Below, piece by piece: positions 33,970 to 42,094 of a stretch of 64,000 nucleotides of DNA; within the stretch, counting starts at the first letter, position 1; every line of letters begins with the position of its first letter. Both the position numbers and the translations under genes were made by a program. Below the pieces are notes generated by a model. It worked only from the letters and a program-made list of their open reading frames with translations, was not told the DNA's origin and searched no databases. The stretch spans positions 248,001 through 312,000 of the forward strand of contig NZ_JBHSLA010000002.1 in NCBI RefSeq assembly GCF_042657385.1, given 5' to 3'. This DNA comes from Algorimicrobium hallyeonense (lineage in GTDB: Bacteria; Bacteroidota; Bacteroidia; Flavobacteriales; Flavobacteriaceae).

Positions 33970-34422
33970 ATGACAAATTTAAAACCCGGAGATAAAGCAC
34001 CAGATTTTACAGCAAAAGACCAAGATGGAAATAGCATTTCTTTAAGTGATTATAAAGGTAAAAAACTCGTGTTATTTTTCTATCCAAAAGCCAGCACGCC
34101 AGGTTGTACAGCGGAGGCTTGTAATTTAAGTGATAATTATAGCCGTTTTCAAAAGGCAGGTTATGATATTTTAGGCGTTAGTGCAGATAGCGAAAAAAGA
34201 CAATCAAATTTTAAAAATAAATACGATTTTCCCTATCCCTTATTAGCCGATGAAGATAAAGCCGTTATTGAAGCCTATGGCGTTTGGGGACCCAAGAAAT
34301 TTATGGGTAAGGAATATGATGGCATTCATAGAACCACCTTTATTATTGATGAAAAAGGACTAATTGAAGATGTTATTACCAAGGTAAAAACCAAAGCGCA
34401 TACGGATCAGATTTTGGATTAA
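33970..34422 (+). CDS. bcp: Thioredoxin-dependent thiol peroxidase (peroxiredoxin Q)
   Basis: The ATG at 33970 gives 150 aa starting MTNLKPGDKAPDFTAKDQDG; an upstream in-frame start at 33949 adds seven residues not typical of the family. Peroxidatic cysteine C46 and resolving C51 are in PKASTPGCTAEACNLSDN, the one-helix CxxxxC arrangement of the Bcp/PrxQ group. It reduces hydroperoxides using thioredoxin. Divergent from nth; the two share a 41-base spacer. A clean terminator follows. Confidence 0.93.
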   Translation: MTNLKPGDKAPDFTAKDQDGNSISLSDYKGKKLVLFFYPKASTPGCTAEACNLSDNYSRFQKAGYDILGVSADSEKRQSNFKNKYDFPYPLLADEDKAVIEAYGVWGPKKFMGKEYDGIHRTTFIIDEKGLIEDVITKVKTKAHTDQILD

Positions 34423-34428
34423 AAATTA

Positions 34429-34453
34429 AAAAGCGACCTGTTAGGTCGCTTTT
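34429..34453 (+). terminator. Intrinsic terminator of the peroxidase gene
   Basis: Eleven-bp stem aaaagcgacct (34429-34439) / aggtcgctttt (34443-34453) with a gtt loop. Confidence 0.85.
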
Positions 34454-34504
34454 ATTAAAATAATATAAAAATGATTTTTATTCAGAATCATAAGCTAAAA
34501 CGGA

Positions 34505-35044
34505 CTAATCCGCATAAATATGCTGATAGTCGTTAGTTGTAAGAATAATAAGTAAGTCTTCTTCTAAAGTCCGAATAGACATTTCAACAATCCGATTCAG
34601 TTCTTCACCGTTTTTATAAATAATAAAAGTAGGTACGTGACTTACATGATAGGTTTCTTCAATTTTTTCTGGTGATAATTTATTAGCATCTAACGCGTAG
34701 TAATCAATGGCGCTTTCAGATATATGTAATTCATCCAATATTCTAGCAAATCGCGGAACATCACGCTGACTATCGCTACACCAAGTGCCCATAATTATTT
34801 TAAAACTTAAATTTTTAGTTGGAATACGCTTTAGCATTTCTATAGTCTGGCTATCTAATTGATAATTTTCGAAACTATCAGAAAACCATAAGTTAAACAC
34901 GGAATTACTAACCAATTCAGATCTAGAAATTTCACCAACTAAATCTTTTGGAGTTGTTTCAGCTTCAGATGACACAACTTGTGCTTTACACGTAAAGAAA
35001 ATACCAAAACAGAAAAACAGAATTACTATTAATTTATGGTTCAT
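34505..35044 (-). CDS. Exported thioredoxin-fold protein with a single active-site cysteine
   Basis: The 179-aa protein has an N-terminal signal (MNHKLIVILFFCFGIFFTCKAQ), either cut after KA or anchored through the cysteine. The thioredoxin fold is seen in LSFKIIMGTWCSDSQRDVPRFARIL (residues about 80-104) and VSHVPTFIIYKNGEELNRIV with the cis-proline after V. The active site is WCSDS, with a serine in place of the second cysteine, so it cannot run a normal CxxC disulfide exchange. Such WCxDS proteins are frequent in Bacteroidota. It lies 12 bases downstream of the 490-aa unknown gene, in one operon. Confidence 0.75.
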   Translation of the reverse strand: MNHKLIVILFFCFGIFFTCKAQVVSSEAETTPKDLVGEISRSELVSNSVFNLWFSDSFENYQLDSQTIEMLKRIPTKNLSFKIIMGTWCSDSQRDVPRFARILDELHISESAIDYYALDANKLSPEKIEETYHVSHVPTFIIYKNGEELNRIVEMSIRTLEEDLLIILTTNDYQHIYAD

Positions 35045-35056
35045 ATAAATGGATTT

Positions 35057-36529
35057 TTATATATCATCTGGGTGAATCATTTCTTCTGTTTCACAACCAA
35101 ACAGACTTTTTTCTTTAATTAATCTGGAAACACCTTCTGGCAACATGGTTTCCCAACCTTCTTCACCATCTGATATTTTTTTAAGAACATTTCTTGAAAA
35201 CACGTTTAAAACAGAACTGTCATAATCTGTAATATCCACAACTTTACCATTATACTTGAAAAACTTATAAAGTTCTTTCATACGTGGATGTACTTTTAAG
35301 TTTTCACTATTGGTAAGCTCGCCATTTTCATCCTGCATAGGGTAGAGGTAAACACGTAAATCTTTGAAAAACAATTTTCCAAAAGCTTCCAAAATACCAC
35401 CACTTAAATGGCGGTAATATTTCTCGTCAAAAATATCAACCAAATTATTGACACCCATGGCTAAACCCATACGGCTCTTGGTATATTGTGAAAAATATTC
35501 TACTAATTTATAATACTCTTGGAAATTAGAAATTAAAACTGTGTGTCCTAATGAACATAGTAATTTGGCCCGATCCATAAAATCTTGCTCATCAATTTCA
35601 CCTTCTGCACGTAAATTAGATAGGGTAATTTCAAAAACAACCTGTGTTTTATTAGGATCTACTTTATTTTCTTTTAAAAACATGGCGTGAGATTTCTCAA
35701 ACATGTCTATATTTACTTTTGTAACAGGTCTGAAACTACCGCGCAATGCTAAAATATTCTTCTTATAAAGTACACGTGCTGGTAATACATTATTACCATC
35801 TGGTGCAAACATAACGGCATCCGTCATGCCATTTTTAACTAATTGCAAACTCATTAATCGGTTATCCACATCCTTAAATGCAGGACCAGAAAAGTTAATG
35901 GTATCAATTTCTAGTTGATCCTTATCTAAATGATCGTATAAATAACGGAGCAATTTTTTAGGTTCATTATGCTTATAAAAAGCACCATAAATTAAATTGG
36001 TGCCTAAAATACCCAGTGTTTCTTGTTGTAAACGCGCGTCGTTTTCTTTAAACCGTAAATGCAATGAAATTTCGTTATACTCATGCTCATCGGGATCAAT
36101 TTGATAACGAATACCTACCCAACCATGACCTTTGTATTTTTTAGCAAAATCTATTGTAGCAACCGTATTGGCATAGGAAAAGAATAGTTTATTAGGGTGC
36201 TTATCACGAGGTAAGCGTTTTTCCATTAAATCAATTTCATGATATAACATTTTTAATAAACGCGCTTCAGTAACATAACGACCATCGGTTTCTATGCCAT
36301 AAATGGCATCACTAAAATCCTTATCATAAGCAGACATGGCTTTAGCAATTGTGCCAGAAGCTCCACCAGCTCTAAAAAACTGACGCACGGTTTCTTGACC
36401 AGCTCCAATTTCAGCAAATGTTCCGTAAATATTTTCATTTAAATTTATACGGAGTGCTTTGGTGTTTAATGACGGTATTTCATCAAACTCTTTATCACCT
36501 TTTAAGCTAATTTCCATTGGGAATTTCAA
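35057..36529 (-). CDS. Conserved cytoplasmic protein of unknown function (490 aa)
   Basis: I recognise this as a conserved flavobacterial protein that databases often name inconsistently (for example as a nicotinate-nucleotide adenylyltransferase or a receptor), but neither name is supported: it has no HxGH nucleotidyltransferase motif, no signal peptide and no barrel. Visible features are an N-terminal NENIYGTFAEIGAGQETVRQFFRAGGASGTIAKAMSAYDKDFSDAIYG segment, rich in glycine and highly regular, then VGIRYQIDPDEHEYNEISLHLRF. The body looks globular, mixed alpha/beta. It is followed by the thioredoxin-fold gene. It has a good promoter just upstream, shared back to back with the metallo-hydrolase. 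Confidence 0.7.
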   Translation of the reverse strand: MKFPMEISLKGDKEFDEIPSLNTKALRINLNENIYGTFAEIGAGQETVRQFFRAGGASGTIAKAMSAYDKDFSDAIYGIETDGRYVTEARLLKMLYHEIDLMEKRLPRDKHPNKLFFSYANTVATIDFAKKYKGHGWVGIRYQIDPDEHEYNEISLHLRFKENDARLQQETLGILGTNLIYGAFYKHNEPKKLLRYLYDHLDKDQLEIDTINFSGPAFKDVDNRLMSLQLVKNGMTDAVMFAPDGNNVLPARVLYKKNILALRGSFRPVTKVNIDMFEKSHAMFLKENKVDPNKTQVVFEITLSNLRAEGEIDEQDFMDRAKLLCSLGHTVLISNFQEYYKLVEYFSQYTKSRMGLAMGVNNLVDIFDEKYYRHLSGGILEAFGKLFFKDLRVYLYPMQDENGELTNSENLKVHPRMKELYKFFKYNGKVVDITDYDSSVLNVFSRNVLKKISDGEEGWETMLPEGVSRLIKEKSLFGCETEEMIHPDDI

Positions 36530-36543
36530 TTAATTATAAGTGA

Positions 36544-36572
36544 CAAAGGTATTAAAACGGGTGGTCAAACAA
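36544..36572 (-). promoter_or_regulatory. Promoter of the 490-aa gene
   Basis: On the minus strand: TTG (36570-36572), 18-base spacer, TACCTTTG (36544-36551). Transcription would start about 36537, only ~8 bases before the ATG at 36529, which hints that the internal ATG at 36517 may be the real start. Confidence 0.65.
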
Positions 36573-36583
36573 AAAATTAACCC

Positions 36584-36591
36584 TATTTTTG
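36584..36591 (+). promoter_or_regulatory. -7 element of the metallo-hydrolase gene
   Basis: TATTTTTG, 17 bases before the TTG start at 36609. No clear -33 element. The short distance implies a leader of about 10 bases. Confidence 0.45.
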
Positions 36592-36608
36592 TTTCAAAAT
36601 AAATACGA

Positions 36609-37370
36609 TTGAAAATTACATTTTTAGGTACTGGGACATCTCAAGGAATTCCTGTTATAGGGAGTACAAATCCAGTATGTTTAAGTACAAACCCAAAAGA
36701 TAAACGCTTACGTGTTTCTGTTCTAGTAGAATGGGATAGTTATACCTATGTCATTGATTGTGGGCCGGATTTTAGACAGCAAATGTTACGCGCCAAATGC
36801 ACAAAAATTGATGCGGTTATTTTTACTCATGAACATGCAGATCATACGGCTGGATTAGATGATATTAGACCATATTTTTTTAATCAAGGTGCTATTCCAA
36901 TTTATGCACATAAACGTGTTTTAGGCGAATTAACACGGCGTTTTGATTATATATTTACAACCGAAAATAAATATCCAGGTGCACCAAGTGTGGTACAACA
37001 TGAAGTGAAAAACGAAGCATTTCCTTTAGGCAATATAGAGGTTGTTCCTATTAATGCCAAGCATTATAATATTCAAGTGTTTGGATATCGTTTTCAAAAT
37101 TTTGCATATTTAACGGATATTAAAACAATTGAAGATTCTGAATTACAGAAATTAAAAGGCTTAGATGTTTTAGTGATTAATGCGTTACGTGAAACCGAAC
37201 ATCCATCCCATTTAAATTTGGAACAAGCATTGGAAATAATAGCATATTTAAATCCCAAACGTGCTTATTTAACACATATTAGTCATTTATTAGGTTTTCA
37301 TGACGCCGTACAACAAACCTTACCGGAAAACGTTTTTTTAGCTTACGATAACTTACAAATTACCATATAA
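36609..37370 (+). CDS. Metallo-beta-lactamase-fold hydrolase (PhnP/RNase Z-like group)
   Basis: The 253-aa protein starts MKITFLGTGTSQGIPVIG and holds the metal-binding HEHADH (H74, H76, D78, H79), with further ligands suggested by H147-region NAKHYN, LTDIKT and ISHLLGFH. This is the PhnP-type subgroup that hydrolyses cyclic or linear phosphodiesters; the substrate here is unknown and no phosphonate genes are near. The start is a TTG: TAA at 36600-36602 closes the frame upstream and there is no ATG before the conserved N-terminus. The next gene starts inside its stop codon. Confidence 0.85.
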   Translation: MKITFLGTGTSQGIPVIGSTNPVCLSTNPKDKRLRVSVLVEWDSYTYVIDCGPDFRQQMLRAKCTKIDAVIFTHEHADHTAGLDDIRPYFFNQGAIPIYAHKRVLGELTRRFDYIFTTENKYPGAPSVVQHEVKNEAFPLGNIEVVPINAKHYNIQVFGYRFQNFAYLTDIKTIEDSELQKLKGLDVLVINALRETEHPSHLNLEQALEIIAYLNPKRAYLTHISHLLGFHDAVQQTLPENVFLAYDNLQITI

Positions 37371-37885
37371 TGAAGAATAAAATTTTTATGTACCTGTTTA
37401 TATTCGCACTTCTTTTAGTGGTGTTTCAATATGTAAACTCCAAACGTATTTTAGACTCTTATGAGGGCATCATAGACAAAAAAGTTGCACATTTTGAACG
37501 CTATGCTCAAAAATATAATGATACCATTTCGGGGTTACGCGATCAGGTTTTAAACTTATCTGAATTTTCGGTAATGAATACAGAGTCTGCTTTAAGTTAC
37601 TTTGAAGATAGAGGTTATCGTGTAAGTGAGCTGATTCCGTTTATTAAAGATGAGTTATACGAACTTAATTTAGTAAAAGGTGAGGAGCATCCTTTAATTC
37701 CTTATCCCGCACTAAATGGTGGTAAAATGATGATTGACCAAATACGCGTACTAAACCATAAATGGATTATAGCCAATTTTACCGATGGAAAATATTGGGG
37801 TGAAATATTAATTACCTATGATTTATCTGAAGATGAACAACTAACATTTAAAGTAGCGGAAGCCTTCTTATATCCTTTCAATTAA
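37370..37885 (+). CDS. Single-span membrane protein of unknown function
   Basis: The 171-aa protein has one N-terminal transmembrane helix (FMYLFIFALLLVVFQYV), a coiled-coil-prone segment (RILDSYEGIIDKKVAHFERYAQKYNDTISGLRDQV) and a C-terminal beta-rich domain (WIIANFTDGKYWGEILITYDL). Its ATG overlaps the metallo-hydrolase stop by one base, so the two are coupled. The end overlaps the esterase gene on the opposite strand by 18 bases. No family recognised. Confidence 0.75.
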   Translation: MKNKIFMYLFIFALLLVVFQYVNSKRILDSYEGIIDKKVAHFERYAQKYNDTISGLRDQVLNLSEFSVMNTESALSYFEDRGYRVSELIPFIKDELYELNLVKGEEHPLIPYPALNGGKMMIDQIRVLNHKWIIANFTDGKYWGEILITYDLSEDEQLTFKVAEAFLYPFN

Positions 37886-38509
37886 CCACTTTTTAAAGTC
37901 GTAAAAATTTTGAGGTGCTACACCATGACCAACCGGGAATTCGGCATACTGATTTTTAATGTTCAGACTATTTAAAAATTTAGGTGCTTGTCTCGCCCAA
38001 TCTACTGGAATTACTTGGTCAGCGCTACCATGTGAGCAGTAAAAATCTAGGTTAGAATAATCTTTGCCTAATGGGTTTTCTGGAATAATATTTGGGTTAA
38101 TATAACCGCTTAATGCAATTATATTTTTCACCTTTTCAGGGTAAGTTAATGCCACGGCATAACTTAAAATGGTTCCTTGACTAAAACCCAATAAATTCAC
38201 GCTGTCTTTATTAACAGGATAGGTGTTACAAGCATAATCGATAAATTCGGAGATTTTATCACGTGATTCCTTGGCTTGTTCATCGTCGCTCCATTTTCCT
38301 TTTTCGGCATCAAAATTTATAGCATACCAAGCATTCCCATAGGGCTGCATGGCTTGCGGTGCACGAAGTGAAATAATAAACAGTTCTTCGGGAAGTTCAG
38401 ATGCAAAGGAAAACAAATCGTTTTCATCACTGCCATAACCATGACATAGAATTAATAAAGGTGCATTTTCTTTTAATGATGAGGGTCTTGTGATATAGTG
38501 TAAATTCAA
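37868..38509 (-). CDS. Phospholipase/carboxylesterase family alpha/beta hydrolase
   Basis: The 213-aa cytoplasmic hydrolase has the nucleophile elbow LLGFSQGTILS with S110, an oxyanion LCHGYGSDENDLF segment (21-33), a probable acid in GSADQVIP and the catalytic histidine in PVGHGVAP near the end. This matches the PF02230 esterase group, acting on acyl esters. It is the last gene of the four-gene BatA-like operon, 12 bases after the DUF4870 gene. Confidence 0.87.
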   Translation of the reverse strand: MNLHYITRPSSLKENAPLLILCHGYGSDENDLFSFASELPEELFIISLRAPQAMQPYGNAWYAINFDAEKGKWSDDEQAKESRDKISEFIDYACNTYPVNKDSVNLLGFSQGTILSYAVALTYPEKVKNIIALSGYINPNIIPENPLGKDYSNLDFYCSHGSADQVIPVDWARQAPKFLNSLNIKNQYAEFPVGHGVAPQNFYDFKKWLIERI

Positions 38510-38521
38510 TGTGTCTTTTTT

Positions 38522-38848
38522 TTAATTAATATTTCTAAACCATTCCTGAAATTTTTCACCAATAACAGGAATCGGTTTCATTTCAGACTTAATGGCGTAA
38601 ACCAACCCAAACAGCCAACTAACAAAAGTTATGGCCCAAAAAATGGTTCCTAACCAAGAACTTAAATATTCTTCGGTAATATTAGAAACCAATAACATAA
38701 TTACCAGTCCCAACATTTGCCTAATATGAAATGATGTGAATGGGTTCTTTTTATCAATATTAAGAACGATGGCTATTATTAAACCAACGAACGTAAAATA
38801 AGCTACAATAGCCATGGTTCTGCCTTCTTGTATGGTTTGATCTGTCAT
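38522..38848 (-). CDS. DUF4870-like membrane protein
   Basis: The 108-aa protein has three hydrophobic helices: about 12-29, 43-58 and 66-86. The pattern FVGLIIAIVLNIDKKNPFTSFHIRQMLGLVIM, with a polar NPFTSFHIRQ between the first two helices, is characteristic of DUF4870. Function unknown. Its start overlaps the stop of the dihydroorotase-like gene by one base. Confidence 0.8.
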   Translation of the reverse strand: MTDQTIQEGRTMAIVAYFTFVGLIIAIVLNIDKKNPFTSFHIRQMLGLVIMLLVSNITEEYLSSWLGTIFWAITFVSWLFGLVYAIKSEMKPIPVIGEKFQEWFRNIN

Positions 38849-40101
38849 TATTTTAAAATTATTTTATTATTAGAAATTACGCCATAAACCTGTCCTTTTA
38901 ATTCGGCATTTTCAAAAATGGTGTTTTTAGAAGTAGACGTGATATTTGTTTTCTTAAATGTGTAGGTTTCATCAGGATTAAACAAGCTTATACTTGCTTT
39001 TTCTCCAATTGAAATGGAACTTGGCTCTATCCCAAATCGTTCTTTTCCATTGGTTAAAAGTGCAATTGTTTTCTTGTTAGTGAATAGTGTTTGTAGTGCG
39101 CCAAAAGCAGATTCTAATCCAATTGTGCCATATTTTGCATGATCAAATTCTATTTTTTTATGCTCGATATCTATCGGATTATGGTCGGAAGTTACCATAT
39201 CAATAGTACCATCTTTTATACCTTCTATTAATGCGTTAACATCTGATTGTGTTCTAATTGGAGGTAATACCTTAAAGTTCGTGTTGAATGTTTCAAGTGC
39301 ATCATCTGTAAAGTATAAGTTATGAATGGCAACACTACAAGTGACATCTAATTTCTTCTTTTTAGCGTCGCGAATTAATTCAACCGATTTGGCCGTTGAA
39401 ATGGTTGGAACATGTAATTTGCCTCCTGTATATTCTAACAAAAATAAGTCTCTTGCTATTTGTAATTCTTCAGCTAAAGCTGGATTTCCATTTAATCCTA
39501 AACGTGTGCTTGAAACATGTTCATTCATAACACCGGAACGAGAAATACGAGATTCCTGTGGAAAGGACATAATTAAACCATCAAAATTACTGGCATATTG
39601 TAGCGCAATTTTCATCAGATTGGGATTCTCAATCGGTTTCTGGTAATCATAGAAAGCAACAGCTCCAGCTTGACTCATGTCAAACAATTCAGCCATGTTT
39701 TCTCCTAAAGCTCCCTTGGTTAAAGAACCAATAGGGTAGAGGGAAACGGCATGGTTTTGCGCTTTGGCTTTAACCAATGAAATATTAGCAAAACTATCAA
39801 TTACAGGATTGCTATTAGCATTTAATGCCACTGCTGTAAATCCAGAAAATGCTGCTGTTTTAAGGCCATTAGCAATGGTTTCACGCTCTTCATAACCTGG
39901 TTCTCCAAAGCTCACGCTACTATCAAACCATCCTTGGGAAATATGGAGGTTATCTAACTTAATTTCTTTGTAGTTATTTGTGTTTTTAATAGTTGAAGCT
40001 ATTTGAGAAATAGTTCCTTTTTCAATTAAAATATCGACCGTTTGATTATGAAAATCGCTTTTAGAATCAATTATTGTGGCAGATTTTATGAGTACGTTCA
40101 T
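38848..40101 (-). CDS. Dihydroorotase-like protein lacking most metal ligands (probable pseudoenzyme)
   Basis: The 417-aa amidohydrolase-fold protein aligns with class I dihydroorotases through the N-terminal beta-sandwich, PGYEERETIANG, LPPIRTQSD and TSDHNP. The key motif DxHVHxRxPG reads DSSVSFGEPG (60-69), so both metal histidines (now S62 and S64) and the substrate arginine (now G66) are gone. The histidine of AHVST is T233 in LHVPTIST, and the region of the third histidine reads IMSFPQE. Only D306/H307 of TSDHNP remain. Such proteins are known as non-catalytic PyrC' partners of aspartate transcarbamoylase; pyrB is not in the window. It overlaps its upstream and downstream neighbours by 4 and 1 bases. 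Confidence 0.85.
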   Translation of the reverse strand: MNVLIKSATIIDSKSDFHNQTVDILIEKGTISQIASTIKNTNNYKEIKLDNLHISQGWFDSSVSFGEPGYEERETIANGLKTAAFSGFTAVALNANSNPVIDSFANISLVKAKAQNHAVSLYPIGSLTKGALGENMAELFDMSQAGAVAFYDYQKPIENPNLMKIALQYASNFDGLIMSFPQESRISRSGVMNEHVSSTRLGLNGNPALAEELQIARDLFLLEYTGGKLHVPTISTAKSVELIRDAKKKKLDVTCSVAIHNLYFTDDALETFNTNFKVLPPIRTQSDVNALIEGIKDGTIDMVTSDHNPIDIEHKKIEFDHAKYGTIGLESAFGALQTLFTNKKTIALLTNGKERFGIEPSSISIGEKASISLFNPDETYTFKKTNITSTSKNTIFENAELKGQVYGVISNNKIILK

Positions 40102-42023
40102 TTAAAATATTTTAAGATGAGCATTTCAATAATTATAAAAGCTAATGCAAAAATAATAAACCATTTCCATAAGGCATTGATTTTCGTATCACTTTTTATA
40201 GTTTCAAAAATATCACTAATAGAATTACTGATATTAATGTTCTTTAATAGACTTAAATCTTGGTAGTTTAAATCACTTTCCTGTCTGTTATAATTAAAAC
40301 TGACATTGGTAATCGTGGTTGTTTTATTTTTTATGCTGTAAACACCTGCTGTTTCTGGTAAATTAATAGTGGTAATAGTTACTTTATCATTAAAATACTG
40401 CTGCATAGGAATCATATTTCCGTTTTCATTTTCTAATGATAGTACACCATCCTGTTCCAAATTAACCGGAACATCAAAACTGTTTTCAACACCAATGGTA
40501 TAGTAGAGTTGGGCTTTCTGTAAACTCTGTCGCGCTAAATTGTAAAATGTAGGCACAATTAAATCATATTCACTAAAGTTAGAATTGTCTGTATTTAAAG
40601 CGGCTGTAAAAAGGGCTATTTGATTGTTGGTAACCAAAAATGGTTTTCCATCTTCAAAAGCTAATACATTGGGGCCTGATGCCGATTGTATTGGAAAAAA
40701 GGTATTTACTTTCGGATACTGAAAATTAGATTCCTGCTTTTCAAATACGTTTTTATAAATAGGATGCGAATAATTAATCCGTGTAACACGTTTTTCGGTG
40801 GTTACAGCATTTTGTAATTTTATTCCGTATAAACCTAAAATGGCATTATAATTAGCTGTTTCAGAGGTTAAGTTTGGAATAATAACCACATATCCACCTT
40901 GTTTCATAAAAGTAGTTAAGGAATTTGCTAAAGATCCAGGAATTGATCCTAATTCGTTTAAAACAATGAGTTGTTGCTTCTCAATAGCACTATAATTTAA
41001 TTTATTCAGGCTTGTTGTGGTTAACTGAAATTCATTGGAAGCAAATAAACGTTCTAAATATGAACTTGATGTATCTTCTTGAATCGTTAACACGTTAATA
41101 GCAGAAGGTTCATCAATATTAAAATACAGTGTATTATCAAACTGCAAGCTGGTATCGTCAATAACAATTTGACCATTGGCGATACTTTTTTCTGTCAGTG
41201 TAAACTCGCCAATCGCCTGATCTGTTAAATTGACTGTAGTTTTAGCTAATAATTTTTCACCATCAAATAAGGAAATGGGCACATTTCTTGACACACCTTC
41301 ACTAGATTTTAAAAACACATGAAGTGTTGTATTCGTGGCAGTTGCGTTATTAACACTTAAACTATCTATAGCAATATTTTGGGTGTTTACTGGTTTTAAT
41401 TGAACAAGATGCATGTTGTAAAGTGAATCCAAATGGACACCAAATGCCTTGTCTTGTTCTTGAAAATCTGAAATAAACACCAAGTTTCGATTCAAATTAG
41501 CTGTATTGCTGAATAATTTGGAACTTTTTAATACAGCTGCATCATATGGTAATTGATTTGGTGCATATTCCATTTGCAACAAATCATTCTGAATACTTTT
41601 AAGCGTCGTGTTTTTAAATACTTCCGTATTTGTGACTAAAGATATGGGTTCGTTTGGATCTAAATTCTCAATTAATTCCTGAACGGCACGTTTTAAAAGC
41701 TCACCATTTTCACCTTTGGCTTGCATACTAAAACTATTATCTAAATAAATAACCGTTTCTGGTGTCGTATTGAAGGTGTTATTTTTAGAGGTGAAAGGTT
41801 GTGCGAATGCAACAATAACACAGGCTAAAAGTAGCATACGTGTTAGTAAGGTTATCCACTTTTTTATTTGAGAGCTTTTACGCGTTTGAAGTGTTACTTT
41901 CTTTAGAAAAGCTACGTTGGTAAAGGATTCCTTTTGAAATTTACGCAATTGAAATAAATGAACAATAATAGGAATAAGAAGCAAAAATAAAGCGTAAAGT
42001 ATTTCTGGATGTTTAAACTGCAT
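40098..42023 (-). CDS. BatA-like VWA-domain membrane protein
   Basis: The 641-aa protein begins with the BatA N-terminal membrane segment (MQFKHPEILYALFLLLIPIIVHLFQLRKFQKESFTNVAFLKKV) and a second helix near 60. It then has a VWA-like domain with a partial metal-site motif YLDNSFSM (DxSxS would be DNSFS) and ends with another helix (LWKWFIIFALAFIIIEMLIL). This group is common in Bacteroidota beside but distinct from the Bat aerotolerance operon. It is the first gene of a tight operon with the dihydroorotase-like, DUF4870 and esterase genes; the link to those enzymes is unexplained. Confidence 0.85.
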   Translation of the reverse strand: MQFKHPEILYALFLLLIPIIVHLFQLRKFQKESFTNVAFLKKVTLQTRKSSQIKKWITLLTRMLLLACVIVAFAQPFTSKNNTFNTTPETVIYLDNSFSMQAKGENGELLKRAVQELIENLDPNEPISLVTNTEVFKNTTLKSIQNDLLQMEYAPNQLPYDAAVLKSSKLFSNTANLNRNLVFISDFQEQDKAFGVHLDSLYNMHLVQLKPVNTQNIAIDSLSVNNATATNTTLHVFLKSSEGVSRNVPISLFDGEKLLAKTTVNLTDQAIGEFTLTEKSIANGQIVIDDTSLQFDNTLYFNIDEPSAINVLTIQEDTSSSYLERLFASNEFQLTTTSLNKLNYSAIEKQQLIVLNELGSIPGSLANSLTTFMKQGGYVVIIPNLTSETANYNAILGLYGIKLQNAVTTEKRVTRINYSHPIYKNVFEKQESNFQYPKVNTFFPIQSASGPNVLAFEDGKPFLVTNNQIALFTAALNTDNSNFSEYDLIVPTFYNLARQSLQKAQLYYTIGVENSFDVPVNLEQDGVLSLENENGNMIPMQQYFNDKVTITTINLPETAGVYSIKNKTTTITNVSFNYNRQESDLNYQDLSLLKNINISNSISDIFETIKSDTKINALWKWFIIFALAFIIIEMLILKYFK

Positions 42024-42094
42024 TCCTTGATTTGTTTCCTACAAAAATAGTGTTTACAGCGAAATAGAAAACCTTTTAACAACAAATTAAAGGA

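Noticed and set aside
35057..36529. Nicotinate-nucleotide adenylyltransferase or TonB-receptor identity for the 490-aa protein
   Set aside because: No HxGH and ISSTxxR-type motifs, no signal peptide and no beta-barrel strands are visible.
38848..40101. Treating the dihydroorotase-like gene as a working pyrC
   Set aside because: Both HxH metal histidines and two other ligands are absent, so the catalytic metal site is not expected to form.
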